Source: Vescimonas sanitatis (GTDB lineage: Bacteria; Bacillota; Clostridia; Oscillospirales; Oscillospiraceae). From it: a stretch of DNA of 64,000 nucleotides. Positions 33,725 to 41,570 of the stretch are shown piece by piece (within the stretch, counting starts at the first letter, position 1; the number at the start of each line of letters is the position of its first letter). The notes beneath the pieces were generated by a model. It was not told the DNA's origin and ran no database searches. It worked only from the letters and a program-made list of their open reading frames with translations. The stretch lies in assembly GCF_049060325.1 (NCBI RefSeq), contig NZ_JBMGPW010000010.1, positions 1 through 64,000 on the forward strand. The letters run 5' to 3'. The position numbers and the translations under genes are program-made.

Positions 33725-33835
33725 AAAAGGATACCCGCCCTCCGGCGGGTATCCTTTTGTGCAAAAGGCCGTCCTTCGATGGACGGCCTTTCGGCACACG
33801 AACAAAAAAGAACGGCCCTGGGGGCCGTTCTTTTG
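33725..33835. terminator. Cluster of three terminators between convergent operons
   Basis: Three hairpins in a row: AAAAGGATACCCGCC with its complement (33725-33758), AAAGGCCGTCC-TTCGAT-GGACGGCCTTT (33764-33791), and AAAAGAACGGCCC with its complement (33807-33834). The first suits the plus-strand operon 2, the third the minus-strand operon 3. Confidence 0.88.
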
Positions 33836-33856
33836 CCTGTGGATAGGGGAGAGGGC

Positions 33857-34594
33857 TCACTCCGTGGTGTGATGCTCCTTGCCGAAGTGCAGCTCGCGCA
33901 TGCCCTCTACCTCGTCGCAGATGGCCTTCAGGTTGCAGGAACCGCAGTCGGTGGGCATTCCCTCCAGGATCTTCGTCAGGCTCATGGTGATGTCCTTGAC
34001 CGTCTTGGCGTCCCTGGTCAGCGCCGCGTAGTCCGCCTCCGGCGCGGTGATAAACAGCAGCTTCACCGCCAGAATGTTGCGGTTCTGCTTATACTGCCGG
34101 ATAAAGTCCGCGCCGATGCGGCGGAACGTCATGCCCTTCTGCACCGCCTCCCGGCTGATACGCACCTGTTCCCGGCTGGATTCCGAGCTGGTGCGGATCA
34201 TATAGCCCTTGGGGAACACATGGTACTTCACAAAGTCCATGTCCTGGATGGCCCGGAAGGCCTGCTCCGTGTCGTCCTCGTCATCGGACTCGATATCGCC
34301 CACCCGCAGCAGAGCGATGCGGGCATAGTGGCTGTCGCCGTTCAACTCGTCCAGGTCCGGACCACAGACCACGATCTCGTCCCCGGGCACCAGCTCCGCA
34401 GAGGAGGTCACACAGGTGAAATTCACCGCGCTTTTGCCGCTGCCGCCCAGCTCATAGGCGGCGTCCCGCAGCATGACCAACTCAAAGGCCCCGGTGTCCT
34501 CCCAGGCCTCCGCCGGGTCATAGGCATACCGCTTGGGCGTGGAGGCGCCGGCAAGCGCCTCCACCTCCCGTATGATCGGATTATACAGCTCCAT
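33857..34594 (-). CDS. Stand-alone protein resembling the middle domain of acetyl-CoA synthase
   Basis: Protein of 245 residues. Residues 35-190 follow the A2 domain of AcsB/CdhC as I recall it: AFELV, then DEIVVCGPDLDEL, VGDIES, RISREAVQKGMTFRRIGADF and VKLLFIT, matching AFELV, IEVIGPDIDQ, VSKDAVAKGFRFKNYGE and VQVTIFTD. It then ends with DCGSCNLKAICDEVEGMREL, a CxxCx5C group where ACS has the first A-cluster cysteines. The catalytic C-terminal CGC motif is absent. It may bind a metal or iron-sulfur centre or a partner. It is last in the operon of HgdB-like copy 3. Confidence 0.7.
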   Translation of the reverse strand: MELYNPIIREVEALAGASTPKRYAYDPAEAWEDTGAFELVMLRDAAYELGGSGKSAVNFTCVTSSAELVPGDEIVVCGPDLDELNGDSHYARIALLRVGDIESDDEDDTEQAFRAIQDMDFVKYHVFPKGYMIRTSSESSREQVRISREAVQKGMTFRRIGADFIRQYKQNRNILAVKLLFITAPEADYAALTRDAKTVKDITMSLTKILEGMPTDCGSCNLKAICDEVEGMRELHFGKEHHTTE

Positions 34595-34761
34595 CAGAAC
34601 TTGATATCCACTTTCTTGCGGTCAAAGATCTTGTTGACCTGCACATAGGCCCAGCCCAGCAGCTTCTGGTCCAGGTTCCAGAAGTACACGACGAACAGTG
34701 CGCCCACGGCCACCGCCAGAATACGGATGAGCTTAAAGAGAAATTTGAAAACCTTACACAT
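34594..34761 (-). CDS. Small single-span membrane protein, HgdB-like operon 3
   Basis: Protein of 55 residues: MCKVFKFLFKLI, a span (LAVAVGALFVVYFW), then NLDQKLLGWAYVQVNKIFDR and a basic tail. It is the third member of the set linked to the HgdB-like pairs. The stop overlaps the start of the ACS-like gene (TGATG), so those two are translated together. Confidence 0.75.
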   Translation of the reverse strand: MCKVFKFLFKLIRILAVAVGALFVVYFWNLDQKLLGWAYVQVNKIFDRKKVDIKF

Positions 34762-34791
34762 ATCGTAGCCTCCTTAAATGGCAAGAGGTAT

Positions 34792-35586
34792 TCAGGCGCG
34801 GGCCATGCCCTTCTGCCGCGCGTACTCGGCGGCGCCCAGCGCGCCCATCAGCTGGGGATCGGTCTTCAGGTCGATGACCTTCAGCTTCAGCACGTGCTCG
34901 ATGGCCTGCTTCAAACCGGCATTTTTGGCGCAGCCGCCGGTCAGAGTGATGGCGTCGGTGGCGCCGGCCTTCTTGCTCATGACGAAGCAGCGCTTGGCCA
35001 CGGCCATCTGGATACCGGCGGCGATCTCGTCCATGGGCTTGCCTTCGCCCACCAGGGTGATGACCTCGCTCTCGGCGAACACGGTGCACTGCGCGGTGAT
35101 GGGGATGACGTTCTTGGCCGTCAGGGACAGGTTGGAGAACTCGGGCAGCGTCATCTCGAAGCTGCGGGCCATGGCCTCATAGAACCGGCCGGTGCCGGCG
35201 GCGCATTTGTCGTTCATGGCAAAGTTCTTCACGGTGCCGTCGGTGTCGATGGAGATGCCCTTCACGTCCTGGCCGCCGATATCGATGATGGCCTTGACAC
35301 TGGGGTCGGTGACGTGCACGCCCATGGCGTGACAGGAGATCTCGGAGATATTCTCGTCGGCGAAGGGGACCTTGTTGCGCCCGTAGCCGGTGCCGATCAG
35401 ATAGCCCAGCTCCTCGGAGGAGTTCAAGCCCACCTTGTTCAGCACTTCCTCCATCGCCAGCTTGGCGGAGACCTCGGAATTGATCTTGCTGCGGATGGTG
35501 GTGTCGGCGCAGATCTTGCCGTTCTCATCCAGAATGACCGCCTTGGTATAAGTGGAACCCACATCACAGCCGCCGTAGTATTTCAT
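34792..35586 (-). CDS. Dehydratase activase, BadF/HgdC-type ATPase
   Basis: ASKHA-fold ATPase of 264 residues: phosphate-1 loop CDVGSTYTKAVI, IDIGGQDVKGI, cluster cysteines in NDKCAAGTGRFYE and AQCTVFAESEV, adenosine loop LTGGCAKNAGL. A homodimer of such proteins holds one [4Fe-4S] cluster between subunits and uses ATP hydrolysis to push a low-potential electron into an HgdB-type partner. It is the only activase here, so it probably serves all three HgdB-like pairs. Confidence 0.93.
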   Translation of the reverse strand: MKYYGGCDVGSTYTKAVILDENGKICADTTIRSKINSEVSAKLAMEEVLNKVGLNSSEELGYLIGTGYGRNKVPFADENISEISCHAMGVHVTDPSVKAIIDIGGQDVKGISIDTDGTVKNFAMNDKCAAGTGRFYEAMARSFEMTLPEFSNLSLTAKNVIPITAQCTVFAESEVITLVGEGKPMDEIAAGIQMAVAKRCFVMSKKAGATDAITLTGGCAKNAGLKQAIEHVLKLKVIDLKTDPQLMGALGAAEYARQKGMARA

Positions 35587-35624
35587 AGTCGTAAACTCCT
35601 TTATATATGTAGTAGTTGAGAATA

Positions 35625-37412
35625 TTACATGCAGTTTTCGTCGTCGAAATCGCAGAGGGAGGGATCGATCGGCTCGGCGCGCATGACCGTGCGCATGTAC
35701 TCGTTGACCTTGTCGCGCATGGTCTTGCGGGAGACGGTGCGGGGATCCATCAGGTCATGCTCGATCCAGATCATGTGATAGCCGCGCTCGCGGCCCTGCT
35801 CGTCCAGGATGCCCTGTACGGTGGCCATGTTCTTGCAGGCCACGTTCTGGTACATGATGATGATGTTGGTGTTCCACGCCTCGCACTGGCGCCACAGCTC
35901 GTCCACCACGTTCTGGTAGCCGCCGTTGGTGTGCCGGCGCATGACCATACGCTCGTACAGCCGCGCCAGATCGCGCAGGGCCTCCTCCTTGTCCTCTGTC
36001 TCCAGGGGCTTGGTGAAGTTCAGGGATTCCATCTCCACCAGGATGTTGATGCCCCAGCAGTTGGCCAGCCAGTTGGAGAAGTTGGCGTAGTAGTGGGCGG
36101 GGCAGCTCCACACGATGCCGCGGTAGCGCATCTTGCCCACCCACGCCTCGTCGCGGCGCTGGTAGGACTGCATCAGCAGGTCGTTGACCTTGCGGCAGGT
36201 CTTCATGACGCGCGGGTCGATACCGCCGTCCATTTCGTAGTTCCACTTGCGGAACAGCTCGTAGCTGGGGCCGATGATCTGGGGATAGGCGGTCTTGTTG
36301 ACCTCCCATTTCTCCAGCTCATACCGCGTCTCCTCGTTAAAGCGCTTCATGGCGGAGAAATAGGCGTCCCAGCTCCACTTGGCGCCGGTCTGCTCCTCAA
36401 TGAACTTGATGCACGCCCGGATATCCTCGGCGCCCATCTGCACCGTCTCCTCGTCCTCATACCGAACCGGGAAGCACAGGTGGAACACGGGCAGGTCGGG
36501 GAAGCGGCGGGACATATAGCTGGAGGCCATAGTGGAGCCGTCGCAGGGCATGGAGGAGGAGATAAAGCACTTGCCCATGTGGGGCAAGGCATCGATGACC
36601 AGCGCGCCGCACTCGGAGGACGGCACCGGGCAGCAGTCCGCCGGCAGGCCGAAGGACTCCACGGCGTCGATGTAGGGCACGCAGGTGAGCTGGTCGATCT
36701 CGGACACCAGGAACACCGGCATCAGCTGATAGGGGATACCCAGCAGGTCGGGGAAGCCGGCCATGATCTGGCCCATGGTCATCTCATCGAACAGAACGAC
36801 CTTCTTGTTCAGCTCGGAGCTGTTGCCGTTCTTCTTATCGCACTTGGCCAGGAACACCAGATTTTCCGCCACATAGCGGAAAATGTCGTAGGTCATCAGG
36901 TGGCTCATTTTCAGGGCGTTGCCCCGTTGACCCATGGTGTTCTTATCCATGAAGCTCACGCAGCACATATAGGAGATCATCCAGCGATACCAGAACGTGG
37001 TGTTCAGGGCGGGTATCAGATCCTTGGAGAAGGTGGCCAACAGCATGCCCCAGACCTTCAGCCAGCCGGAGAAGTCGACGAGGGTGCTCTCCACGCCGCG
37101 CCACTCCCGGCGGACAGTGGCCATGTCACCCTTACGGTACAGGGCACCCAGATGCTTTTCGCCGTTGAGCAGCAGGTCCTTGCGCTCCGCGCAGGTCATG
37201 GCGGCAACGGTCTTGGCCTCCCGTGCTACACGGTTCATATTGTCAAGGAAATGCTCCTTCTGTTTCCTGCCAAAGGCTTTCCAGTCCGTCTCCTTGATGA
37301 GATCGAGAGCGATGGAGCCAAACTCCTTCAGGTTGGCGGCCTGCGCCTTCCAGTCCATCTCAGTCTTGGCGCGGAAGAATTCGGGATTGGGAAATTTCTT
37401 CTTGTCAGCCAT
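35625..37412 (-). CDS. 2-hydroxyacyl-CoA dehydratase-family protein, beta-type, copy 3
   Basis: The longest beta paralogue, 595 residues. N-terminal extension with RREWRGVESTLVDF; cysteines in ADCCPVPSSECG and SSSMPCDGS; C-terminal tail EPIDPSLCDFDDENCM, in which the shared DPSL-DFDD core is kept but the end is replaced by a Cys-Met. GGAGGTG precedes the ATG, which overlaps the alpha stop (TGATG). Forms the presumed complex with alpha copy 3. Confidence 0.84.
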   Translation of the reverse strand: MADKKKFPNPEFFRAKTEMDWKAQAANLKEFGSIALDLIKETDWKAFGRKQKEHFLDNMNRVAREAKTVAAMTCAERKDLLLNGEKHLGALYRKGDMATVRREWRGVESTLVDFSGWLKVWGMLLATFSKDLIPALNTTFWYRWMISYMCCVSFMDKNTMGQRGNALKMSHLMTYDIFRYVAENLVFLAKCDKKNGNSSELNKKVVLFDEMTMGQIMAGFPDLLGIPYQLMPVFLVSEIDQLTCVPYIDAVESFGLPADCCPVPSSECGALVIDALPHMGKCFISSSMPCDGSTMASSYMSRRFPDLPVFHLCFPVRYEDEETVQMGAEDIRACIKFIEEQTGAKWSWDAYFSAMKRFNEETRYELEKWEVNKTAYPQIIGPSYELFRKWNYEMDGGIDPRVMKTCRKVNDLLMQSYQRRDEAWVGKMRYRGIVWSCPAHYYANFSNWLANCWGINILVEMESLNFTKPLETEDKEEALRDLARLYERMVMRRHTNGGYQNVVDELWRQCEAWNTNIIIMYQNVACKNMATVQGILDEQGRERGYHMIWIEHDLMDPRTVSRKTMRDKVNEYMRTVMRAEPIDPSLCDFDDENCM

Positions 37413-38611
37413 CAGTTGGCACCTCCGTTCTGCTTGTGGAGCTTCTTGATCTCCAGCGACTCCACAAAGGCCTGCACGCGGGTCCGCAGCTGGCCGGAGT
37501 TGCCGTTGTTGTACAGACGGTCGATGCTCAGCACCGGCCAGTCATACTCCTCATGCATGATGTGGCTCACCAGCGCGCGCTCAAAGCCCCAGTAGTCGCA
37601 GTATTTCATCTGCTCATAGATGATGCCGTCAGCGTGATACTCCCGTGCCAGGCGGTCCGCCGTCTCGCGGCGCTGCTGCACCTTCTCATCGGCGATGTAG
37701 CGGGCGCATTCGGAGTGCTGCATGATGTGCATGCAGATCTGGGGCAGGGCGTCCTCATCGTCCTTCAGCTCAATGATCTCCCGCCCGGGAGTGGAGCCGA
37801 AGCAGTACCGGTCGGACACTACCAGTGCGCCGCAGCCCTCGATAAGCTTCGTCAGCTGAGGGTCGTCGATCTCGCTGCCCACGATGGCCACGCGGGCACG
37901 GAAGGCGGGCTTGGGATCCGGCTTGCGTTTTTTCAGCTCCGTCAGCGTCTCTCGCAGGTAAGGCAGGATCAGGTACTTGGGACAGGTAAAGCTCACCAGG
38001 TTCAGCACGTGGAACTCATAGCCGGTGATGACCGGGTTTTCCTCCTTGCGCAGCTCGCCGATCTCGCTGATGATGGAACAGACCTCGTTGTGCTCCTTCA
38101 CCGCCTGACGGATAGCGGCATCTGAGGTATCCACGCCGTACTTTTCCGTCAGGGGATCCAGCACCCGGCGGCGCATCTGCTTGACGTAAGAGTCCAGCGT
38201 GTAGTCGGTGATCTTGTAGGGGATGTCGCAGTGGGTGACAAAGAAGTTGGGCTTGTCATTCATCTGCAGAATTTCAAAGTGCTCCATGGCGCGGTTCATC
38301 ATGGAACAGGCGTCCACGCCGGCCAGCGCGTCCAGGAACTGGTAGCCGCCCTCCATGCCGCGCTCCACCAGGGCGCGCGCATATTCACAGGTGTAGTTGG
38401 ACATATAGTAGGTAGCGATGTCCAGTGAACCGGTGCGGGGGGCGCGGAGCCGGACGGAGAAGCAGCCGGGCAGGTTCAGCAGCGGCTCAGGCATATGGTA
38501 GCAGGTATAGCCGATGGCCAGCTTCCCCTCCGCCTGTGCCTGTTTTACCAGATCATTGTCGGCATTCTCCAGCAGGCTCTCGAAGTAGATCAGATGCTTC
38601 AGGTCTCTCAA
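37412..38611 (-). CDS. 2-hydroxyacyl-CoA dehydratase-family protein, alpha-type, copy 3
   Basis: Alpha paralogue, 399 residues, very like copy 1 at the N-terminus (RDLKHLIYFESLLENADNDL). Cluster cysteines lie in GYTCYHMPEPLLNLPGC, MSNYTCEYARALVERG and AGVDACSMMNRA. It starts at TTG 38611 behind AGAGAGGTG; no better ATG is present. It lies 30 nt after the CooC-like gene in the same operon. Confidence 0.85.
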   Translation of the reverse strand: MRDLKHLIYFESLLENADNDLVKQAQAEGKLAIGYTCYHMPEPLLNLPGCFSVRLRAPRTGSLDIATYYMSNYTCEYARALVERGMEGGYQFLDALAGVDACSMMNRAMEHFEILQMNDKPNFFVTHCDIPYKITDYTLDSYVKQMRRRVLDPLTEKYGVDTSDAAIRQAVKEHNEVCSIISEIGELRKEENPVITGYEFHVLNLVSFTCPKYLILPYLRETLTELKKRKPDPKPAFRARVAIVGSEIDDPQLTKLIEGCGALVVSDRYCFGSTPGREIIELKDDEDALPQICMHIMQHSECARYIADEKVQQRRETADRLAREYHADGIIYEQMKYCDYWGFERALVSHIMHEEYDWPVLSIDRLYNNGNSGQLRTRVQAFVESLEIKKLHKQNGGAN

Positions 38612-38641
38612 GAATTACACCTCTCTCCTAATGTATTTCAA

Positions 38642-39409
38642 TTATAAGATCTCCAGCTTGGTCAGGGCTTCGCGTGCGCCGCGGATGACAGGGGCATCCT
38701 CCGGCAGATCAAAAACACTAAGACCCTGGATATCATTGGCGGCGTGCTGTGGGTCGCTGCCGATGGTGGCCAGTATCTCCGTGCCGTTGATATGGATGTA
38801 GGGAATCAGCGCCGGGTCCGTGACCCGATTGACGATAGCGCCGCAGCGGTCGTACATCACCAGCTCGTCGGCCACCCGCTTGATGGTGTCGATGACCTGT
38901 GTACCCTTGCGGCTGGGATCGGTGATGAGCACCAGATGCGTCACCTTCTCCATCACCCGGCGGTTGATCTGCTCGATGCCGGCCTCACCGTCGATGACCA
39001 CGTAGTCAAAGTCGTTGGCCAGCAGGTTGATGACCTCCTTCAGATAGGCGTTCACCTTGCAGTAGCAGCCCGCTGTCTCCGGCCGACCGATGGCGAGAAA
39101 CGAGAACCGCTGCTGCTCCACCATGGTGTCGAAAATGCGGTATCGTGCCTCGCTCAGCAGCTCGATGGCCTCCCGGGGCGCACCGTCCTCCACCGAGGCC
39201 ACGATGCTCTTGCGGATGTCGTCCAGCGTCTCTTTCACCTCAACGCCCAGCGCGGTGGACAGTCCCACCGCCGGGTCGGCGTCGATGGCCAGAATACGCT
39301 TGTCGGGGTACGCCTCGGTCAGCAGCCGCACAAAGGCGGCGGAGATGGAGGTCTTGCCCACGCCGCCCTTACCGGCGACGGCGATGATCTTGGGGGAGTG
39401 CTCCAACAA
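38642..39409 (-). CDS. CooC/AcsF-like nickel-insertion ATPase
   Basis: MinD-type P-loop ATPase of 255 residues: deviant Walker A GKGGVGKTS, IDADPAVGLSTALG, and a CxC site in RPETAGCYCKVN that in CooC and AcsF binds Zn or Ni at the dimer interface. Those proteins use ATP to insert nickel into CO dehydrogenase or acetyl-CoA synthase. No CODH is present; the gene leads the operon of HgdB-like copy 3 and the ACS-like protein, so its client is likely one of those. It starts at one of two adjacent TTG codons behind AAAGGA. Confidence 0.88.
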   Translation of the reverse strand: MLEHSPKIIAVAGKGGVGKTSISAAFVRLLTEAYPDKRILAIDADPAVGLSTALGVEVKETLDDIRKSIVASVEDGAPREAIELLSEARYRIFDTMVEQQRFSFLAIGRPETAGCYCKVNAYLKEVINLLANDFDYVVIDGEAGIEQINRRVMEKVTHLVLITDPSRKGTQVIDTIKRVADELVMYDRCGAIVNRVTDPALIPYIHINGTEILATIGSDPQHAANDIQGLSVFDLPEDAPVIRGAREALTKLEIL

Positions 39410-39514
39410 GTCTCACGTCCTTTCGTGTTACCCGCCGCCGTCATTTCTGACCGAAATGGCGGCTATGCCACAGAAGTACGCGGGTTTGTGCAGTATTGTT
39501 AAATTCCTAACATC

Positions 39515-39543
39515 ATACTACCACAAATACCGGCAAATTGCAA
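39515..39543 (-). promoter_or_regulatory. Promoter of the cooC-like/HgdB-like operon 3
   Basis: Minus-strand TTGCAA and TAGTAT with a 17-bp spacer, about 105 bp before the first gene. Confidence 0.65.
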
Positions 39544-39643
39544 TGAAAGTTTCGGCATTTTGCTGCATTTTTTGGCAGTATTGCGCCACTGGCCGGGGGA
39601 AAGGGGCGTGTATATTTTGCGGCGTTTTTACGCCTTTGCCCCT

Positions 39644-39672
39644 TTGACGCGGCGGCCATACCGTGCTATAAT
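39644..39672 (+). promoter_or_regulatory. Promoter of the nucleoside kinase gene
   Basis: TTGACG and TATAAT with a 17-bp spacer. The rest of the 39410-39713 gap holds nothing else I recognise apart from the divergent promoter. Confidence 0.75.
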
Positions 39673-39713
39673 ACGGGATAAAGTATTATCCCCCTCTTGA
39701 AAGGAGAGGCTTT

Positions 39714-40640
39714 ATGCGTATCATCGATCTGGAGACCATTAACCAGGCCATGAACAACGAGACGCAGTTCGTCCTGCGCTGCGAGGAAGTATTCCACGAC
39801 AAGGTATCCTCCGCCGCGGCGGCTGTCCTGTCCGCCGGGCGTGAGCGCCGCATCGTGGCGCTGACCGGCCCCTCCGGCAGCGGCAAGACCACCACCGCCA
39901 TGCGCCTGCGCGACTACCTGGAAAATCTGGGCGTCAAGGTCTGCCTGCTGAGCATGGACAACTTTTTCCTGCCCCTGGACCAGCGTCCGCTGGAGGCTAC
40001 CGACTGGGAGTCCCCTTACTGCGTCAACGTGGACCTGCTGGTCAGCTGCATCGGCCGCCTGCTGGACGGCGAGCAGGTGGATATTCCCTGGTACGATTTC
40101 AAGACTGGCACTACCGGCGGCTATAAGCCCATGCAGGGCGACAAGGAGTGCATTGTCATTGCCGAGGGGATCCATATGCTCAACCCCCTGATTTTCGATA
40201 AGATCCGCGGCGCGGCCACCGGCATCTATGTGGCGCCCCGCACCCGTATCCTCACCAATAAGGACCGCGTGGTTCGTCCCGAGCAGCTGCGCGTGGCCCG
40301 CCGGCTCATCCGGGACTACAACACCCGGGGCCACTCCCTGCGGGAGACGGTCGAGCGTGCCGAGAGCGTCAACGCCGGCGAGGTCAACTATATCCGGCCC
40401 TTTAAGAGCAACGCCGCCATTCACATCGACTCCTTCCACGACTATGAGCCCTGTATCCTGGCCAAGTGCCTGGCCAACATCCCCAATTTCCGGCAGGAAC
40501 TGACGCCGGAGTATATGCAGGAGCACGACCTCACCGACCTGGTAGAGGTGGTGGAGAGCGTCCCGCCTTTGCACACGCCTTATGTGCCGCTGAATTCCAT
40601 CGTCCGCGAGTTCGTGGGCGGCAGCAGCTATGAATATTGA
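39714..40640 (+). CDS. Uridine kinase-family nucleoside kinase
   Basis: P-loop kinase of 308 residues: Walker A ALTGPSGSGKTTTAMRL, substrate region LLSMDNFFLP and DWESPYCVNVDLL, and VIAEGIHMLNP. It resembles the Udk/phosphoribulokinase fold and the nucleoside-kinase part of TGS-type uridine kinases, but has no TGS domain. It probably phosphorylates a nucleoside; the exact substrate is unclear. The cytidylate-kinase-like gene follows 23 nt later. Confidence 0.85.
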   Translation: MRIIDLETINQAMNNETQFVLRCEEVFHDKVSSAAAAVLSAGRERRIVALTGPSGSGKTTTAMRLRDYLENLGVKVCLLSMDNFFLPLDQRPLEATDWESPYCVNVDLLVSCIGRLLDGEQVDIPWYDFKTGTTGGYKPMQGDKECIVIAEGIHMLNPLIFDKIRGAATGIYVAPRTRILTNKDRVVRPEQLRVARRLIRDYNTRGHSLRETVERAESVNAGEVNYIRPFKSNAAIHIDSFHDYEPCILAKCLANIPNFRQELTPEYMQEHDLTDLVEVVESVPPLHTPYVPLNSIVREFVGGSSYEY

Positions 40641-40663
40641 GCAATAAGGGAGGTATCCTAACT

Positions 40664-41287
40664 ATGAGCAGAATCATTACCATCAGCCGTGAGTTCGGTT
40701 CCGGCGGCCGTGAGCTGGGCAAGCGTCTGGCCAAGGCCCTGGGCATTCCGTGCTACGACCACGAGATCATCGAGATGATCGCCAAGGAAAACGGCTTCAA
40801 CGAGGACTATGTGGCCAACGTGGGCGAAAAGAGCATCGAAGCCGCCTATCCGCTGACCATCGGGCACCGCTTTGGTATGCAGCCCTTCCAGATCATGGAG
40901 CAGCCCATCCGCGTGGCAGTGGCCCAGCGCCAGATCATCGAGAACTTCGCTAAGCAAGGCGACTGCGTCATCGTGGGCCGGGCCGCCGATGTTATCCTCA
41001 AGGACTACGACCCGCTGAACATCTTTGTCTATGCGGATAAGGACTCCAAGATCGAGCGCTGCCAGCGCCGTGCCCCGCAGGGTGAGCATCTGACGCCCCG
41101 GGAGATCGAGTCTCGTATGAAGCAGATCGACCGCAACCGTGCCCAGCACCACCAGATGTACAGCGACAGCAAGTGGGGCGACAAGGGCTCCTACGACCTG
41201 TGTATCAACACCACCAAGCGCTTTGTCAAGGATATCGTTCCGTCCATCGCCAAGTTCTGCGAGGACTGGTTCAATTCCCACGGTTAA
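40664..41287 (+). CDS. Cytidylate kinase-like family protein
   Basis: Protein of 207 residues that begins RIITISREFGSGGRELGKRL, the glycine-rich nucleotide loop of the cytidylate kinase-2 group, followed by CVIVGRAADVIL and an Arg-rich lid (RMKQIDRNRAQHHQMY). The family is widespread in Clostridia and is thought to phosphorylate a nucleotide, but is distinct from the Cmk of central metabolism. Start ATG 40664 is behind GGGAGG. Likely cotranscribed with the preceding kinase. Confidence 0.87.
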   Translation: MSRIITISREFGSGGRELGKRLAKALGIPCYDHEIIEMIAKENGFNEDYVANVGEKSIEAAYPLTIGHRFGMQPFQIMEQPIRVAVAQRQIIENFAKQGDCVIVGRAADVILKDYDPLNIFVYADKDSKIERCQRRAPQGEHLTPREIESRMKQIDRNRAQHHQMYSDSKWGDKGSYDLCINTTKRFVKDIVPSIAKFCEDWFNSHG

Positions 41288-41292
41288 TACAT

Positions 41293-41317
41293 AAAAGACC
41301 CGCGCTGCGGGCCTTTT
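41293..41317 (+). terminator. Terminator after the kinase pair
   Basis: AAAAGACCCGC-GCT-GCGGGCCTTTT; one mismatch in the stem and a short T-run, so possibly partial. Confidence 0.65.
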
Positions 41318-41343
41318 ACCGCAGAGAGGAAGGAGGCTGTTCT

Positions 41344-41541
41344 GTGAAAGTCCGTCTCAATGACGATCCCGAGATCGTGAAAACCATCCGCGAGGGCCTG
41401 AAACGCACCGGCGGCTACTGTCCCTGCCGTCTGGCCCGCACCGAGGAGAACAGGTGTATGTGCAAGGAGTTCAAGGACCAGATCGCCGACCCGAACTTCG
41501 AGGGCTACTGCCACTGCCGTTTGTACTACAAGGAGAAATAA
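41344..41541 (+). CDS. Ferredoxin-thioredoxin reductase catalytic-chain-like protein
   Basis: Protein of 65 residues with the three Cys-X-Cys motifs of the FTR catalytic chain, here CPCRLA, CMCKEF and CHCRLYYK. They coordinate a [4Fe-4S] cluster beside a redox disulfide. The spacing is shorter than in plant FTR, as is usual for the clostridial group. GTG start behind GAGAGGAAGGAGG. It probably reduces thioredoxin-like disulfides using ferredoxin. Confidence 0.83.
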   Translation: MKVRLNDDPEIVKTIREGLKRTGGYCPCRLARTEENRCMCKEFKDQIADPNFEGYCHCRLYYKEK

Positions 41542-41570
41542 AAAACCGGGCCGATGGCCCGGTTTTTTAT
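41540..41570. terminator. Bidirectional terminator
   Basis: AAAAAACCGGGCC-GAT-GGCCCGGTTTTTT between the FTR-like gene and the convergent lspA-like gene, overlapping the stop codons. Confidence 0.9.

Noticed and set aside
24212..38611. Assigning the HgdB-like pairs to lactoyl-, phenyllactyl- or hydroxyglutaryl-CoA dehydratase, or to benzoyl-CoA reductase
   Set aside because: No CoA transferase, acyl-CoA dehydrogenase, ETF or aromatic-degradation genes are adjacent, and the beta proteins have extensions not found in those enzymes. Family membership is supported, but the substrate is not.
33857..39409. Calling the locus a CODH/ACS (Wood-Ljungdahl) operon
   Set aside because: Only a domain-level resemblance to ACS and chaperone-type genes are present; no CODH catalytic subunit, corrinoid protein or methyltransferase is seen.
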